From Alterisphingorhabdus sp051668705 (GTDB taxonomy: Bacteria > Pseudomonadota > Alphaproteobacteria > Sphingomonadales > Sphingomonadaceae), in contig NZ_CP196351.1 in assembly GCF_051668705.1 (NCBI RefSeq), positions 1,488,001 through 1,552,000 on the forward strand: a stretch of DNA of 64,000 bases, written 5' to 3'. Position 1 is the stretch's first letter. Each line of letters starts with the position of its first letter. The position numbers and the translations under genes were made by a program. Shown here piece by piece: positions 45,409 to 55,337 of the stretch. The notes below the pieces were generated by a model. The model saw only the letters and a program-made list of their open reading frames with translations, was not told the DNA's origin and ran no database searches.

Positions 45409-46783
45409 AGCGTGCGGCCAAACGCTGCGCTATCTATACGCGCAAAAGCTCAGAAGAAGGCCTCGACCAGTCGTTTAACAGTCTTGATGCCCAGCGCGAG
45501 GCAGGGGAGGCTTATATCAAAAGTCAAGCGCATGAGGGCTGGACGATATTGCCAGCCAGATATGACGATGGCGGCTATCAGGCGGAACGATGGAGCGGCC
45601 AGGACTGCAAAAACTGCTTGAAGATGTTGAAGTGGGGCTCATTGATGTGGTTATCGTCTATAAGATCGACCGGCTCACCCGCTCGCTATCAGACTTCTCG
45701 CGTATCGTCGAGATATTCGAAAAGGCAGAGGCTAGCTTTGTGTCGGTAACCCAGTCGTTCAACACGACCGACAGTATGGGCCGCTTGATGCTCAACGTAC
45801 TATTGTCCTTTGTACAGTTTGAGTGTGAGGTCACCGGCGAGCGCATTCGTGACAAGATAGCCGCATCCAAGGCCAAGGGCATGTGGATGGGAGGATCTCT
45901 TCCGCTTGGTTATGATCGCCCCTTACAAATGACTAACAAGCTATTGGTCAATGAAGAGGAAGCACAAACAGTAAGACACATATTCAAGTGTTATCTGGAA
46001 CTGGGCTCGGTCCATACTCTGCAGCGCGAAATGGCAGAGCAGGGCATTATATCCAAGCGCCATGTTACCAAGAGTGGTAAAACATTAGGCGGCAGCGAGA
46101 TTAGTAGGGGCGCATTATTCTATCTGCTGCGCAACCAGACCTATCTGGGCAAGATAGTTCACAAGGAAGATATCCACGAAGGCGAGCATGATGCCATTGT
46201 CGATGAAGACCTTTTTGCCAAGGTGCAGGTCCAGCTTGATGGTCATGCGCGGCGGCGCGGTAAGGCAGAGCAGCGCCGCACAGTCAAGGCAGCACTTACC
46301 GGCAAGCTGTTCGATGCCCATGGCGAGGCAATGAGCCCGACCTTCTCGCGTGGACGCGGCGGTAAGATTTACCGCTATTATGTCTCTGCCTCATTACAAA
46401 AGGGTGAGAGGCGCACCGATGAGGATATCGTGCAGCGCGTTCCTGCGCCTGCAATGGAGAAATTGGTCAACGATTATGTAAAACACTGGCTCGGCAGCGA
46501 TGATACGGACCTCTCTATGGTCAGACGCGTCAGGCTTACTGATCAAGGATTGCAGATCAAGCTAACTGGAAATCACCGCAAGAGCTTACCGACCCGCCTT
46601 GGCCCGAGTGAGGCCATAGTCCGCGCAACAAGCAAAAGCACATCTATTGCAGTAAAAGTAGCACTGCCCATTAAAGGCGGGCACCGGATTATCGCGCCTG
46701 AAAATCAGCGCTATATTCTTGCTGGCAAACAACTGCCCATGCTCAATCTTGAAAAGCTCATGAGAATGTCCATTCCGATATGA
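45405..46783 (+). pseudogene. large serine recombinase, frameshifted
   Basis: The first frame gives the resolvase N-terminus CAIYTRKSSEEGLDQSFNSL with the catalytic serine region, up to YDDGGY near 45577. The expected continuation SGGTMERPGLQKLLEDVEVG is in another frame, so one T is missing at about 45578. The remainder (VYKIDRLTRSLSDF, then the recombinase and zinc-ribbon-like C-terminal domains) is open to 46783; intact length would be about 460 residues. The intact enzyme would catalyse site-specific integration or excision of an element. With the shift only about 58 resolvase residues are made in frame. Sequencing error cannot be excluded. Confidence 0.85.
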
Positions 46784-47021
46784 TGGAACCAGCAACGACA
46801 AATACTCGGATGGTAACAGCTAAGCTCTCCCTGTTAATTACCTGAGAACAGGCAAACTCATCTGATATATATTGACGCAGAGACTGGCTGCGCGAAACGC
46901 GCATGATATCGATTGAGACAGCCCCGACGGTGTGCTGGCGCGACGGTTTGGAAGCAGATAACCCGCCTGAACAGCGCGCTTCAGCGCCGTGCATCATAAG
47001 CAAGAATGGTGCTGGGTGTAG

Positions 47022-47111
47022 TGGCGGACAGGGTGGGATTCGAACCCACGGAGAGCTTGCACCCTCGGCGGTTTTCAAGACCGCTGCATTCGACCACTCT
47101 GCCACCTGTCC
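47022..47111 (-). tRNA. tRNA-Ser (UGA anticodon)
   Basis: On the minus strand the acceptor arms are GGACAGG (5') and CCTGTCC (3'), with discriminator G and encoded CCA. The anticodon stem-loop is GCGGT-CTTGAAA-ACCGC, giving anticodon TGA. A long variable arm typical of tRNA-Ser follows, and the T-loop is GGTTCGAATCC. Length is 90 nt including CCA. Its 3' end faces the recombinase module. The 238 bp between the recombinase and this gene show nothing else. Confidence 0.95.
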
Positions 47112-47288
47112 GCTGGGCGTTGCCTTTAGCCAATTTTTTCCGGCCATGCAAAAGCTATCTCACAATAATGTAAAAATTATCAAAACTGTCGAATATTCTG
47201 GCCAATAGCTTGTTATCTCGATAGCCGAGAGCGCATAAAAGGCTAACGCGCAATGGCCCATTCAGAATGAAACTGGCAGTATGATATC

Positions 47289-48335
47289 ATGAACTTTATA
47301 AAGACATTACCACGCTTTTGCGCCCTTAGCGCAATGTGCATGATCCTCATATCTGGTTCGGCAGCCTCTGCCCAAGACGATCAGAGCTTTGCAACCTATT
47401 TTGCGACATTGTTGGAAAAGGCCAAAGATCAGGGGATAACCAAAAGCACAATTGAGCAAGTTCGGCCCAGCGTATCGCTTAATACAACAGCTTTGCGCAT
47501 CGAACGCAGAGCCAGAGGCGGCAGCACAGACCCCAATCGGCGTATTCCACCATTTACCGGATCAGATGAGCAACGCGCCATTATCGGCAAGGCGCGGCCC
47601 GGGCGTGAAGTCTATCAACGGCTGCAATCACAGCTTAGTAAGATAGAGCGTGACATTGGCGTGCCGTCCTCCATCATCCTCGCGATTTATGGCAAGGAAT
47701 CGAATTTTGGTTCTTATACCGGCGATTTTGATACGCTCGGAGCGCTGGCCTCCTTGGCTTATGAGGGGCGGCGCCGCGCTTTATTTGAAAAAGAGTTTTT
47801 TGCCGCATTGCGCATGATTGATCGTGGTACACCGCGTAATTCACTGAAAGGCAGCTTTGCCGGCGCCATGGGCAAGCCGCAATTCCTGCCATCTGTCTAT
47901 CTTCGTCTGGCTGTAGATGCCGATGGCGATGGACAGAAAGATATTTGGAACAGTGAAGCCGATGCTATGGCTTCTATTGCCAATTATCTGAAAAATGCGG
48001 GTTGGAAGCGTGGTCAGCGTTGGGGCATGGCAGTTGCTGTTCCATCCACATTTGATCGTTCATCAGTCCGGTCTAGTGCGGTGCCGCAAAGATGCCCCCG
48101 CGTCTTTGCACGGCATAGCAAATGGCTTACTGTCGCTGAATGGCGCGCACTGGGCGTAGTGCCCGTTTCTGCAAGAACATTGGCAGATGACGAATTGGCG
48201 ACATTACTTGAACCAGATTTTGAGGGCAAAACCGCATATTTGCTCACCGGTAATTACCGCGCTATTCTGGATTATAATTGTTCGAACTTTTATGCATTAT
48301 CGGTGGGGTTATTGTCAGATGAAATTGCTTCTTAA
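47289..48335 (+). CDS. lytic murein transglycosylase, MltB family
   Basis: 348 residues with a signal peptide (ALSAMCMILISGSAASAQDD) and no lipobox cysteine. The SLT_2/MltB catalytic domain has the active-site Glu in IILAIYGKESNFGSYTGDF. Further family stretches are GSFAGAMGKPQFLPSVYLRL and DADGDGQKDIWNSEADAMAS. It cleaves peptidoglycan glycan strands in the periplasm. It overlaps rlpA by 17 bp and leads a cell-wall cluster (mltB-like, rlpA, dac). Confidence 0.88.
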   Translation: MNFIKTLPRFCALSAMCMILISGSAASAQDDQSFATYFATLLEKAKDQGITKSTIEQVRPSVSLNTTALRIERRARGGSTDPNRRIPPFTGSDEQRAIIGKARPGREVYQRLQSQLSKIERDIGVPSSIILAIYGKESNFGSYTGDFDTLGALASLAYEGRRRALFEKEFFAALRMIDRGTPRNSLKGSFAGAMGKPQFLPSVYLRLAVDADGDGQKDIWNSEADAMASIANYLKNAGWKRGQRWGMAVAVPSTFDRSSVRSSAVPQRCPRVFARHSKWLTVAEWRALGVVPVSARTLADDELATLLEPDFEGKTAYLLTGNYRAILDYNCSNFYALSVGLLSDEIAS

Positions 48336-49320
48336 ATGCGCATTATTGGGGAGTGCCAGCCTTGCTCTTGCTGGCTGCGCGACAGGGTCATCAGGGTCAT
48401 CACAAGGCCGGATTGGTTCAGCGCCATCGGCTACGGCGGCTGTGTCTGACGACTTTGTCAAAATTGGTGAGACTTATAATGTGGGCGGCAAAAGCTACAC
48501 ACCGGAAGACGTGACCGATTATGATGAAACCGGATATGCCAGCTGGTATGGTGAAGAGCTTGCAGGGCAGCCAACGGCTAATGGTGAGATTTTTACGCCT
48601 TCTCGGGTCTCCGCTGCACATAAGACTTTGCCTTTACCAAGCTATGTAGAGGTAACAGCATTGGACACAGGACGCACCATCCTTGTTCGCGTGAATGATC
48701 GTGGCCCGTTTGCGAATGATCGGTTGATAGATTTGTCGCGCGGCGCTGCAGAGCAGTTGGGTATAGTAGACCAAGGCGTTGCCGGAGTGCGCGTACGCCG
48801 GGTATTCCCTGCACAAGATGAGCGCGCGCGATTAAGGGCAGGGCGCCCTGCCAATTTGCGCCCAGATACTAGCGAAGGCCTGTTAACTGTATTGCGACAA
48901 AGACTGGCCGCCCTGCCAAAGCCGGCTGTTCCAGAGCGCCGCGTAACACGTGCTCCGGCACAAGCACCAACGCCTCGCGCACCGTCTGCGCAGACCCCTT
49001 CTGATCGATTTGTGGTAGAGAATTCGGATGGTACAGTGACGCAGCGCCCAATTGTACAGCGCCCAGGCAATAGCACGGGAAATAACCGCGTAGACATTGC
49101 CAATACTGTTTTTGTTGTCCAAGTCGCCGCATTTTCATCACGCAGCCGAGCAGATGCACTGGCCAAAGAAATTGGTGCAAGGGTTTTTCCTAGTGACGAT
49201 AACAGCATATGGCGTGTTCGCTATGGTCCATATGCCAATGCCAGTGCAGCAGAGAGCGATTTGCAAAAGGTCCGGCAGAATGGCTATCCCAATGCACGAA
49301 TATTGCGTGCATCACGTTAA
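48319..49320 (+). CDS. rlpA: septal-ring lytic transglycosylase/lipoprotein RlpA
   Basis: About 333 residues with signal peptide and lipobox (ASLALAGCATGS). The double-psi beta-barrel has YASWYGEELAGQPTANGEIF and ILVRVNDRGPFANDRLIDLS with the catalytic Asp. A Pro/Ala-rich linker follows, then a C-terminal SPOR domain (FVVQVAAFSSRSRADALAKE) that binds denuded glycan at the septum. The frame is open to 48187, but the lipoprotein signal fixes the start at 48319, inside the end of the upstream gene. Expression is therefore coupled. Confidence 0.9.
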   Translation: MKLLLKCALLGSASLALAGCATGSSGSSQGRIGSAPSATAAVSDDFVKIGETYNVGGKSYTPEDVTDYDETGYASWYGEELAGQPTANGEIFTPSRVSAAHKTLPLPSYVEVTALDTGRTILVRVNDRGPFANDRLIDLSRGAAEQLGIVDQGVAGVRVRRVFPAQDERARLRAGRPANLRPDTSEGLLTVLRQRLAALPKPAVPERRVTRAPAQAPTPRAPSAQTPSDRFVVENSDGTVTQRPIVQRPGNSTGNNRVDIANTVFVVQVAAFSSRSRADALAKEIGARVFPSDDNSIWRVRYGPYANASAAESDLQKVRQNGYPNARILRASR

Positions 49321-49346
49321 ATCAGATTAAAGAAGCTATAATTTTT

Positions 49347-50498
49347 ATGTTTAAACAATCGATTATTGCAATAACCTCTATTGCAGTGGCAACAACGCCT
49401 ATAGCAACATATGCGGCAAAACCTGTTTATCGCAGCAAAGCTCCTATTGCTTATATGACGGATTTGTCCTCAGGCGCGACGCTTTTTGAAAAAGATGCAG
49501 ATAAACGCATCCCACCAGCATCAATGGCAAAGATGATGACGGTATATGTTGCCTTTGACCTGTTAAAAAAGAAAGAGATTGCGCTTGAAGACGAATTTAT
49601 CGTCAGCAGCGGCGCATTTAAAAAGTGGAATAATCAAGGTTCCACCATGTTTCTTAGAGAAGGTCAGAGCGTAAGTGTCGCTGATTTGTTGCATGGCATC
49701 GTTACTTTATCAGGTAATGACGCCTGTGTGGTATTGGCAGAAGGCATTGCAGGTAGTGAGGAATCATTTGTTGAGATGATGAATGATGCGGCTCAGTCTC
49801 TTGGCATGAAGAACAGCCGTTTTGGTAACAGCAATGGCTGGCCAGATGAAGGCCGCACTTATGTGACTGCGCGCGATCTTACCAAATTGGGCGCAAGCAC
49901 GGTTAGCGATTTTCCAGATCTTTATACAGAGTTTTACGGACAAGAAGAATTCACCTGGAATGGCATCAAACAAGACAATCGGAACCCTATTCTGGGCCGT
50001 GTGCGTGGTGCTGATGGGCTAAAAACCGGCCATACTGAAGAAGCCGGCTATGGTTTCGCAGGAACGGCAGAGCGTGACGGACGACGTATCGTAATGGTTG
50101 TAGCCGGACTGGACAGCTATAATGGCCGCATTCAGGAATCTGTGCAATTTTTGACCTGGGGTTTTCGCGCTTGGAAGGCGGAAGATCTTTTCAAAACCGG
50201 GGCAGTTGTTGGCAGTGCAAATGTGCAACTGGGTTCTGCGACGGAAGTATCTTTGGTTGCTCCGCGCGACCTGGCCATAGCTTTGCCGCGGCGTGCAGCC
50301 GCCAATTACACTATGAAAATCGTGTATGACGGGCCGATCAAAGCGCCAATCAAGGCTGGTGATATTGTGGCTCAGCTCATTGTCACTTCACCCGATGATG
50401 ATGAGCCACAGTCCTTACCCCTTGTTGCTGGAGAAGATATCGCCGAAGCAGGTTTTTTCGGGCGCATCTGGAATGGCTTAAAGTCCATATTTGCCTGA
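49347..50498 (+). CDS. dacC: D-alanyl-D-alanine carboxypeptidase (PBP5/6 family)
   Basis: 384 residues with a signal peptide (IIAITSIAVATTPIATYAAK). The penicillin-binding motifs are S59xxK62 in PPASMAKMM, SGN in VTLSGNDACVV and KTG in DGLKTGHTEEAGYGF. A PBP5-type C-terminal beta domain follows and a short amphipathic end (GRIWNGLKSIFA) would anchor it to the membrane. It trims the terminal D-Ala of peptidoglycan stem peptides. The start is set by the signal peptide, 26 bp after rlpA. tmk overlaps its stop by one base. The exact paralog name (dacA/C/D) is a guess. Confidence 0.88.
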   Translation: MFKQSIIAITSIAVATTPIATYAAKPVYRSKAPIAYMTDLSSGATLFEKDADKRIPPASMAKMMTVYVAFDLLKKKEIALEDEFIVSSGAFKKWNNQGSTMFLREGQSVSVADLLHGIVTLSGNDACVVLAEGIAGSEESFVEMMNDAAQSLGMKNSRFGNSNGWPDEGRTYVTARDLTKLGASTVSDFPDLYTEFYGQEEFTWNGIKQDNRNPILGRVRGADGLKTGHTEEAGYGFAGTAERDGRRIVMVVAGLDSYNGRIQESVQFLTWGFRAWKAEDLFKTGAVVGSANVQLGSATEVSLVAPRDLAIALPRRAAANYTMKIVYDGPIKAPIKAGDIVAQLIVTSPDDDEPQSLPLVAGEDIAEAGFFGRIWNGLKSIFA

Positions 50499-51124
50499 TG
50501 AGGGGCTATTTCATCAGCTTTGAAGGTGGTGAGGGGACGGGTAAATCGACCCAGATAATACGGCTTGCCAACTGGCTGACGGAACAGAACCAAGAAGTCA
50601 TCGTAACCCGTGAACCAGGCGGTACAGATGGTGCAGAGGCTATCCGCACATTGCTGCTCAATGGGGATGCAGACAGATGGAATAAGAGAAGTGAAGCGCT
50701 TCTCTTTGCTGCTGCCCGCGCTGACCATGTTGATCGCCTTATCAAACCTGCTCTTGCGCAAGGGCAGTGGGTGCTGACCGACCGCTATATTGATAGCAGC
50801 AGAGCCTATCAAAGCGCGGCAAGCGGGTTGGATGACAAAGATATAATGGCACTGCATGAATTTGGCAGTGAGGGTCTATTGCCCGATCTTACATTTTTGA
50901 TGACCATAGACCCTGCAGTAAGCAAAGATCGCTTGCATAAGCGCGATGGCGACAAAGGCGACCGTATTCAAGACCGTGAAAATGGTTTCCATGACAAGGT
51001 GCGCAAAGGTTTTCTGGACTATGCCCGTCAAGAGCCGGAGCGCTTCCGCATCATAGACGGTGATGGTGCGATAGATGCTGTTCACGCCCGCATTACCGCC
51101 CATTTAACTCCATTGGTGTCATGA
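50498..51124 (+). CDS. tmk: thymidylate kinase
   Basis: 208 residues. The P-loop is GGEGTGKST near residue 10, the DR(Y/H) motif is in VLTDRYIDSSRAYQ, and FLMTIDPAV is the later core strand. It phosphorylates dTMP to dTDP for DNA synthesis. It starts in the TGATG overlap with the carboxypeptidase gene and precedes holB, the usual tmk-holB pairing. Confidence 0.93.
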   Translation: MRGYFISFEGGEGTGKSTQIIRLANWLTEQNQEVIVTREPGGTDGAEAIRTLLLNGDADRWNKRSEALLFAAARADHVDRLIKPALAQGQWVLTDRYIDSSRAYQSAASGLDDKDIMALHEFGSEGLLPDLTFLMTIDPAVSKDRLHKRDGDKGDRIQDRENGFHDKVRKGFLDYARQEPERFRIIDGDGAIDAVHARITAHLTPLVS

Positions 51125-51128
51125 CGTC

Positions 51129-52157
51129 ATGACACCTATATTTGGACATATTGATCAGCAGAAATGGCTGATTTCCTCTATGAGAGAGAGGCGGTTGCAC
51201 CATGGTATAATATTGGCAGGGCGCAAGGGGCTAGGCAAATTCCTTTTCGCTCAGCATGCCGCCGCGGCGATATTGTCACAAGATGATAACACGCAAATAG
51301 CGCAAAATGCCGATGCAAAAACACTATCAGACTTAGCTGTTCCAAGAGTAAAAAAGCTGATCACCAATGATCACCATCCAGACTTGCACGTCATAAAACG
51401 CGGGCCGAAAAATGATACAGAGCGGAAAAAAGCTGAAAAGGGCAACGCCTTCGAACGAGGCCGCAATATCAAGGTAGATCAGATACGTTTATTACAGCGT
51501 CGATTTTCCACACGGCCCACCTTGGGAAGCAATCGTGTCATCATTATTGATGCTGCCGATGATATGGAACGCGGTGCGGCTAATGCCTTGCTGAAATCGC
51601 TAGAAGAGCCGTCTGAAAACATTCATTTTCTGCTCATTTCCCATAATCCCGGAAAATTATTGCCTACCATTCGCTCACGCTGCCAGTTACTGAGGTTTGA
51701 GCCTTTATCCATTGAACATATGGTAGAATTTCTCAATTCTAGTGCTGCAAAAGTTAGTGATGATGCGCGTGACGCTATCTTACAGCATAACAATGGCATT
51801 CCTGGTGACATCATCGCTATGCAAGATAGCAAACAGGCCGAAATGTTGGTTATTGCCAACCGGATTATAGAGGAAGGGGACAGTAGTCACAGCCAGCGCA
51901 CGGCATTGGCTGTTGCAGCAACCAAATTAGGCGGGTTAGAGCCTGTTATTGCATTCATGCAGACATTACCGCCATTACTGGCAGAGCATGCTAAATCATC
52001 ACATGGTCCTGCCAGACAGGCCGCTCTGGACAGCTGGTCTTCCTTACGCAAGCTGATTGATACGGCAAAATTCTACAATTATGATAATCAGGCGCTGATT
52101 TTCCATATTGCCGGGTTGCTGGCAGAGCCTGCGCGGATTAGGACGGAGCATAATTAA
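51129..52157 (+). CDS. holB: DNA polymerase III subunit delta'
   Basis: 342-residue AAA+ clamp-loader subunit. The N-terminal region ILAGRKGLGKFLFAQHAAAA contains the P-loop. VDQIRLLQRRFSTRPTLGSN and IIDAADDMERGAANALLKSL are typical, and the SRC motif is in IRSRCQLLRF. The four zinc-binding cysteines known from E. coli delta' are not seen. It starts four bases after tmk. Confidence 0.88.
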   Translation: MTPIFGHIDQQKWLISSMRERRLHHGIILAGRKGLGKFLFAQHAAAAILSQDDNTQIAQNADAKTLSDLAVPRVKKLITNDHHPDLHVIKRGPKNDTERKKAEKGNAFERGRNIKVDQIRLLQRRFSTRPTLGSNRVIIIDAADDMERGAANALLKSLEEPSENIHFLLISHNPGKLLPTIRSRCQLLRFEPLSIEHMVEFLNSSAAKVSDDARDAILQHNNGIPGDIIAMQDSKQAEMLVIANRIIEEGDSSHSQRTALAVAATKLGGLEPVIAFMQTLPPLLAEHAKSSHGPARQAALDSWSSLRKLIDTAKFYNYDNQALIFHIAGLLAEPARIRTEHN

Positions 52158-52195
52158 GCCCTGTTGGCCATAAACTCTGTTTGAGTATCTGTTTG

Positions 52196-53776
52196 ATGAC
52201 CGAAAATTTTTATATCACCACTGCAATTAGCTACCCTAATGGTCCGCCGCATATCGGTCATGCTTATGAAGCCATAGCCGCCGATGTCATTGCCCGCTTT
52301 CAGCGCCTTTCCGGGCGCAATGTACGTTTCCAAACAGGCACTGATGAGCATGGCTTAAAAATGGCACAAAAGGCCGAAGAGTTAGGCGTTACGCCTGCAC
52401 AGCTCGCTAATGAGATGAGCGCGCAATTTATCGCAATGTGCGATAGCCTTAATATCTCCTATGATCGCTTTATCAGGACGAGTGAAGAAGACCATCACCG
52501 CGCATCGCAAGCGATATGGCAGGCCATGGTCGATAAAGGCGATATGTATCTTGATCGCTATGAAGGATGGTATTCAGTCCGCGACGAGGCTTTTTACAAT
52601 GAAGATGAGTTGATTGAAGGGGTTGGTAGCGAAGGCCAGTCCGTCAAACTATCACCACAAGGCACCGCTGTTGAATGGACGGCGGAGGAAAGCTGGTTCT
52701 TCCGATTATCGAAATATCAGGACCGGCTAATAGCTCTCTACACCCAGAATCCCAGCTTTATTGCTCCAGAATCCCGCCGTAATGAGGTTATGAAATTCGT
52801 TGAAGGCGGGTTAAGAGACCTGAGTGTTTCGCGCACCAGCTTTGATTGGGGCGTCAAAGTTCCCGGCAGTCCTGAGCATGTTATGTATGTTTGGGTCGAC
52901 GCACTCACCAACTATTTGACAGGCCTTGGCTATCCCGATCCATCGGATGATATGGCCAATTACTGGCCGGCCAATGTGCATTTGATTGGCAAAGATATTA
53001 CCCGCTTTCATGCGGTCTATTGGCCAGCATTTCTTATGAGCGCGGATATCGCTCTGCCGAAACAGGTTTTCGCCCATGGCTTCTTGCTGAACAAGGGCGA
53101 GAAAATGTCCAAATCGGCAGGCAATGTCGTGGCACCGCTGCAATTGGCAGAGGATTATGGTGTCGATAGTTTGCGCTATTTTCTGATGCGGGAAGTTATC
53201 TTCGGAAATGATGGGAGCTTTTCTGCTGAAACCATTGTTAACATAGTGAATGCTGACCTTGCCAACAGCTTTGGCAATTTGGCGCAGCGCACATTGTCCA
53301 TGTTGTTCAAAAATTGCGATGGCAAATTATTATGGCCATTGCAGCAGGCGGAGGCAGATATTGCGTTGGAAAGCAAAATAGCATCTGCATGCGCATCAGA
53401 ATTGCCACAGGAATTTGCTGCCATGCGCTTTTCACAAGGCATAGAAGCCTGGCTTCGCGCCGTTAATGCCTGCAACCAATATGTTGATGAGCAAGCGCCC
53501 TGGGCATTGAAAAAGACGGATCCTGAGCGGATGCATGTCGTCCTTGTCACCGTCTATCGGTGCTTGAGATATCTTGCATTGGCTATTTCACCCGTTGTTC
53601 CTGCTTCAGCGACGCATTTATTGGAGCAGTTGGGCGTCGCAACAGATCAGCGCAACTTTGCGGCTTTTGACGATGAAAACTGGTATGCCAATATTGCGCA
53701 GAGCGATTATCTGGTGGCTAAGCCAGTTGCCATATTCCCGCGACAAGAGGTCGTTCAGGCTAAGGATAATAGCTGA
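52196..53776 (+). CDS. metG: methionyl-tRNA synthetase
   Basis: 526 residues, class I synthetase. The HIGH motif is HIGH-like in YPNGPPHIGHAYEA and KMSKS is in NKGEKMSKSAGNVV. The connective domain lacks the CxxC zinc knuckles (WYSVRDEAFYNEDELIEG), placing it in the zinc-free group. There is no C-terminal tRNA-binding OB domain. A TTG at 52181 would add five residues; I use the ATG at 52196. tatD starts in its stop codon. Confidence 0.92.
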   Translation: MTENFYITTAISYPNGPPHIGHAYEAIAADVIARFQRLSGRNVRFQTGTDEHGLKMAQKAEELGVTPAQLANEMSAQFIAMCDSLNISYDRFIRTSEEDHHRASQAIWQAMVDKGDMYLDRYEGWYSVRDEAFYNEDELIEGVGSEGQSVKLSPQGTAVEWTAEESWFFRLSKYQDRLIALYTQNPSFIAPESRRNEVMKFVEGGLRDLSVSRTSFDWGVKVPGSPEHVMYVWVDALTNYLTGLGYPDPSDDMANYWPANVHLIGKDITRFHAVYWPAFLMSADIALPKQVFAHGFLLNKGEKMSKSAGNVVAPLQLAEDYGVDSLRYFLMREVIFGNDGSFSAETIVNIVNADLANSFGNLAQRTLSMLFKNCDGKLLWPLQQAEADIALESKIASACASELPQEFAAMRFSQGIEAWLRAVNACNQYVDEQAPWALKKTDPERMHVVLVTVYRCLRYLALAISPVVPASATHLLEQLGVATDQRNFAAFDDENWYANIAQSDYLVAKPVAIFPRQEVVQAKDNS

Positions 53777-54552
53777 TGTTGGTCGATTCCCATTGCCATC
53801 TCAACTATAAGGGCATGGCTGAAGATCAGCCTGAAATCCTTGCCAGTGCGAGAGATAATGGCGTAAGCGCCATGCTCAATATCTCGACACGGCAGAGCGA
53901 ATGGGATGATGTTATCGCTACAGCACTAAGAGAACCTGACGTGTGGGCCAGTGTCGGCATTCACCCACATGAAGCCGATGACCATCATGGCATGACATCG
54001 GAATTGCTCATTGCAGCGGCCGGGCATGAGCGTGTTATTGGCATTGGCGAAACCGGGCTTGATTATTATTATGATCATAGTGACCGCGATCAGCAGAAAA
54101 GCTGTTTTCGCGAGCATATACGGGCAGCGCGGGCAACAGGTTTACCCATGATCGTGCATATGCGCGATGCTGAAGATGATTGTCTTGCGATATTTGAGGA
54201 AGAGCGGGAGAGGGGACTGTTTCCTGTCCTAATCCATTGCTTTACAGCCAGTGCCGATTTTGCAGAACGCATGGTGGAATGGAATATCCCCATGTCGATT
54301 TCCGGCATTGTTACATTCAAAAATGCCAAAGACTTGCAATCGGTCGCAGCGCAAATTCCTGACCATCTATTATTGGTTGAAACCGACTCGCCTTTTCTGG
54401 CGCCAGTACCTCATCGCGGCAAACGTGGTCAGCCGGCATTTGTCCGCGACACTGCACAGTTTTTGGCTGATTTGCGCGGCGTAAGCATTGAAGAACTGGG
54501 TGCGCTGACTAGCCAAAACTTCTATAATTTGTTCACCAAGGCTGCGCCATGA
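53776..54552 (+). CDS. tatD: TatD-family metal-dependent deoxyribonuclease
   Basis: 258 residues. The metal-binding N-terminus is MLVDSHCHLNY. VIGIGETGLDYYYDHS, then LPMIVHMRDAEDD, VLIHCFTASADFAERM and LLVETDSPFLAPVPHRGKR complete the TatD TIM-barrel pattern. Family members act as 3'-5' exonucleases in the cytoplasm. It sits in the common metG-tatD-MBL order and overlaps both neighbours. Confidence 0.92.
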   Translation: MLVDSHCHLNYKGMAEDQPEILASARDNGVSAMLNISTRQSEWDDVIATALREPDVWASVGIHPHEADDHHGMTSELLIAAAGHERVIGIGETGLDYYYDHSDRDQQKSCFREHIRAARATGLPMIVHMRDAEDDCLAIFEEERERGLFPVLIHCFTASADFAERMVEWNIPMSISGIVTFKNAKDLQSVAAQIPDHLLLVETDSPFLAPVPHRGKRGQPAFVRDTAQFLADLRGVSIEELGALTSQNFYNLFTKAAP

Positions 54553-55337
54553 AGGTGACACTGTTAGGTTCGGGTACCTCTGCCGGAGTGCCGCGCGTCG
54601 GCAATGTTTGGGGTAAATGCAATCCTGACAACCCAAAAAACAGGCGATCACGCGTGTCACTGCATATTCAGATCGATCCTGTTACTGGCGTTTTGATCGA
54701 TACATCACCAGATTTGCGCCAACAATGCCTTGATAATGATATAGACTGCGTGACCCATGTTGTGTGGACGCATGACCATGCTGATCATTGCCATGGCATT
54801 GATGATTTGCGCGGTTTCTTTTTCCTCAATCGTGAGCCGATCACTGGCTATGCCCGCGATTATACATTTGAACGGTTAGAGCGCCGTTTTGATTATGTAT
54901 TTGAAGGAACCGGGGGCTATCCTTCTATTGTTGATATTCAGCCATGGGATGATGCGGTCCCACTAAGCAGCGGATGTATTCTCGATTTTGCAGATCAGCC
55001 ACATGGCGGCACCAGATCAACCGGTGTTGTCATTAAAAATGATATCAGTAAGGTTTGCTATGCCACTGACTTTTCAATGATAAAAGACGATATGGTGGAG
55101 CAATATCGTGATTGTGATCTGCTGTTTGTTGATTGTTTGCGCATGGAATCACATCCGACTCATGCAAATTTGGATATGGCTCTGGAGTTGGCGCGGCACA
55201 GCAATGCCAAAGAAACAATATTGATCCATATGGATAACTCCATGGACTTTGATACGCTTTCAAATAGTCTTATTGATCGCAGAATGAGCCACAGGGTTTC
55301 TGTTGGCTATGATGGACTTGAGCGAGAATTGGTATGA
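54549..55337 (+). CDS. MBL-fold metal-dependent hydrolase (PhnP-like)
   Basis: 262 residues. The metallo-beta-lactamase signature HxHxDH is in VVWTHDHADHCHGIDDLRG, and further ligands lie in DQPHGGTRSTG, CYATDFS and ILIHMDNSMDFDTL. GSGTSAGVPRVG at the N-terminus is typical of the PhnP/cyclic phosphodiesterase branch. It is expected to cleave phosphodiester bonds; the substrate is unknown. Short overlaps link it to tatD and to the small membrane-protein gene. Confidence 0.85.
   Translation: MKVTLLGSGTSAGVPRVGNVWGKCNPDNPKNRRSRVSLHIQIDPVTGVLIDTSPDLRQQCLDNDIDCVTHVVWTHDHADHCHGIDDLRGFFFLNREPITGYARDYTFERLERRFDYVFEGTGGYPSIVDIQPWDDAVPLSSGCILDFADQPHGGTRSTGVVIKNDISKVCYATDFSMIKDDMVEQYRDCDLLFVDCLRMESHPTHANLDMALELARHSNAKETILIHMDNSMDFDTLSNSLIDRRMSHRVSVGYDGLERELV

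Noticed and set aside
47022..47111. tRNA-Ser 3' end as attachment site of the recombinase/CRISPR region
   Set aside because: I found no second copy of the tRNA 3' end to the left of the region, so integration there is not supported.
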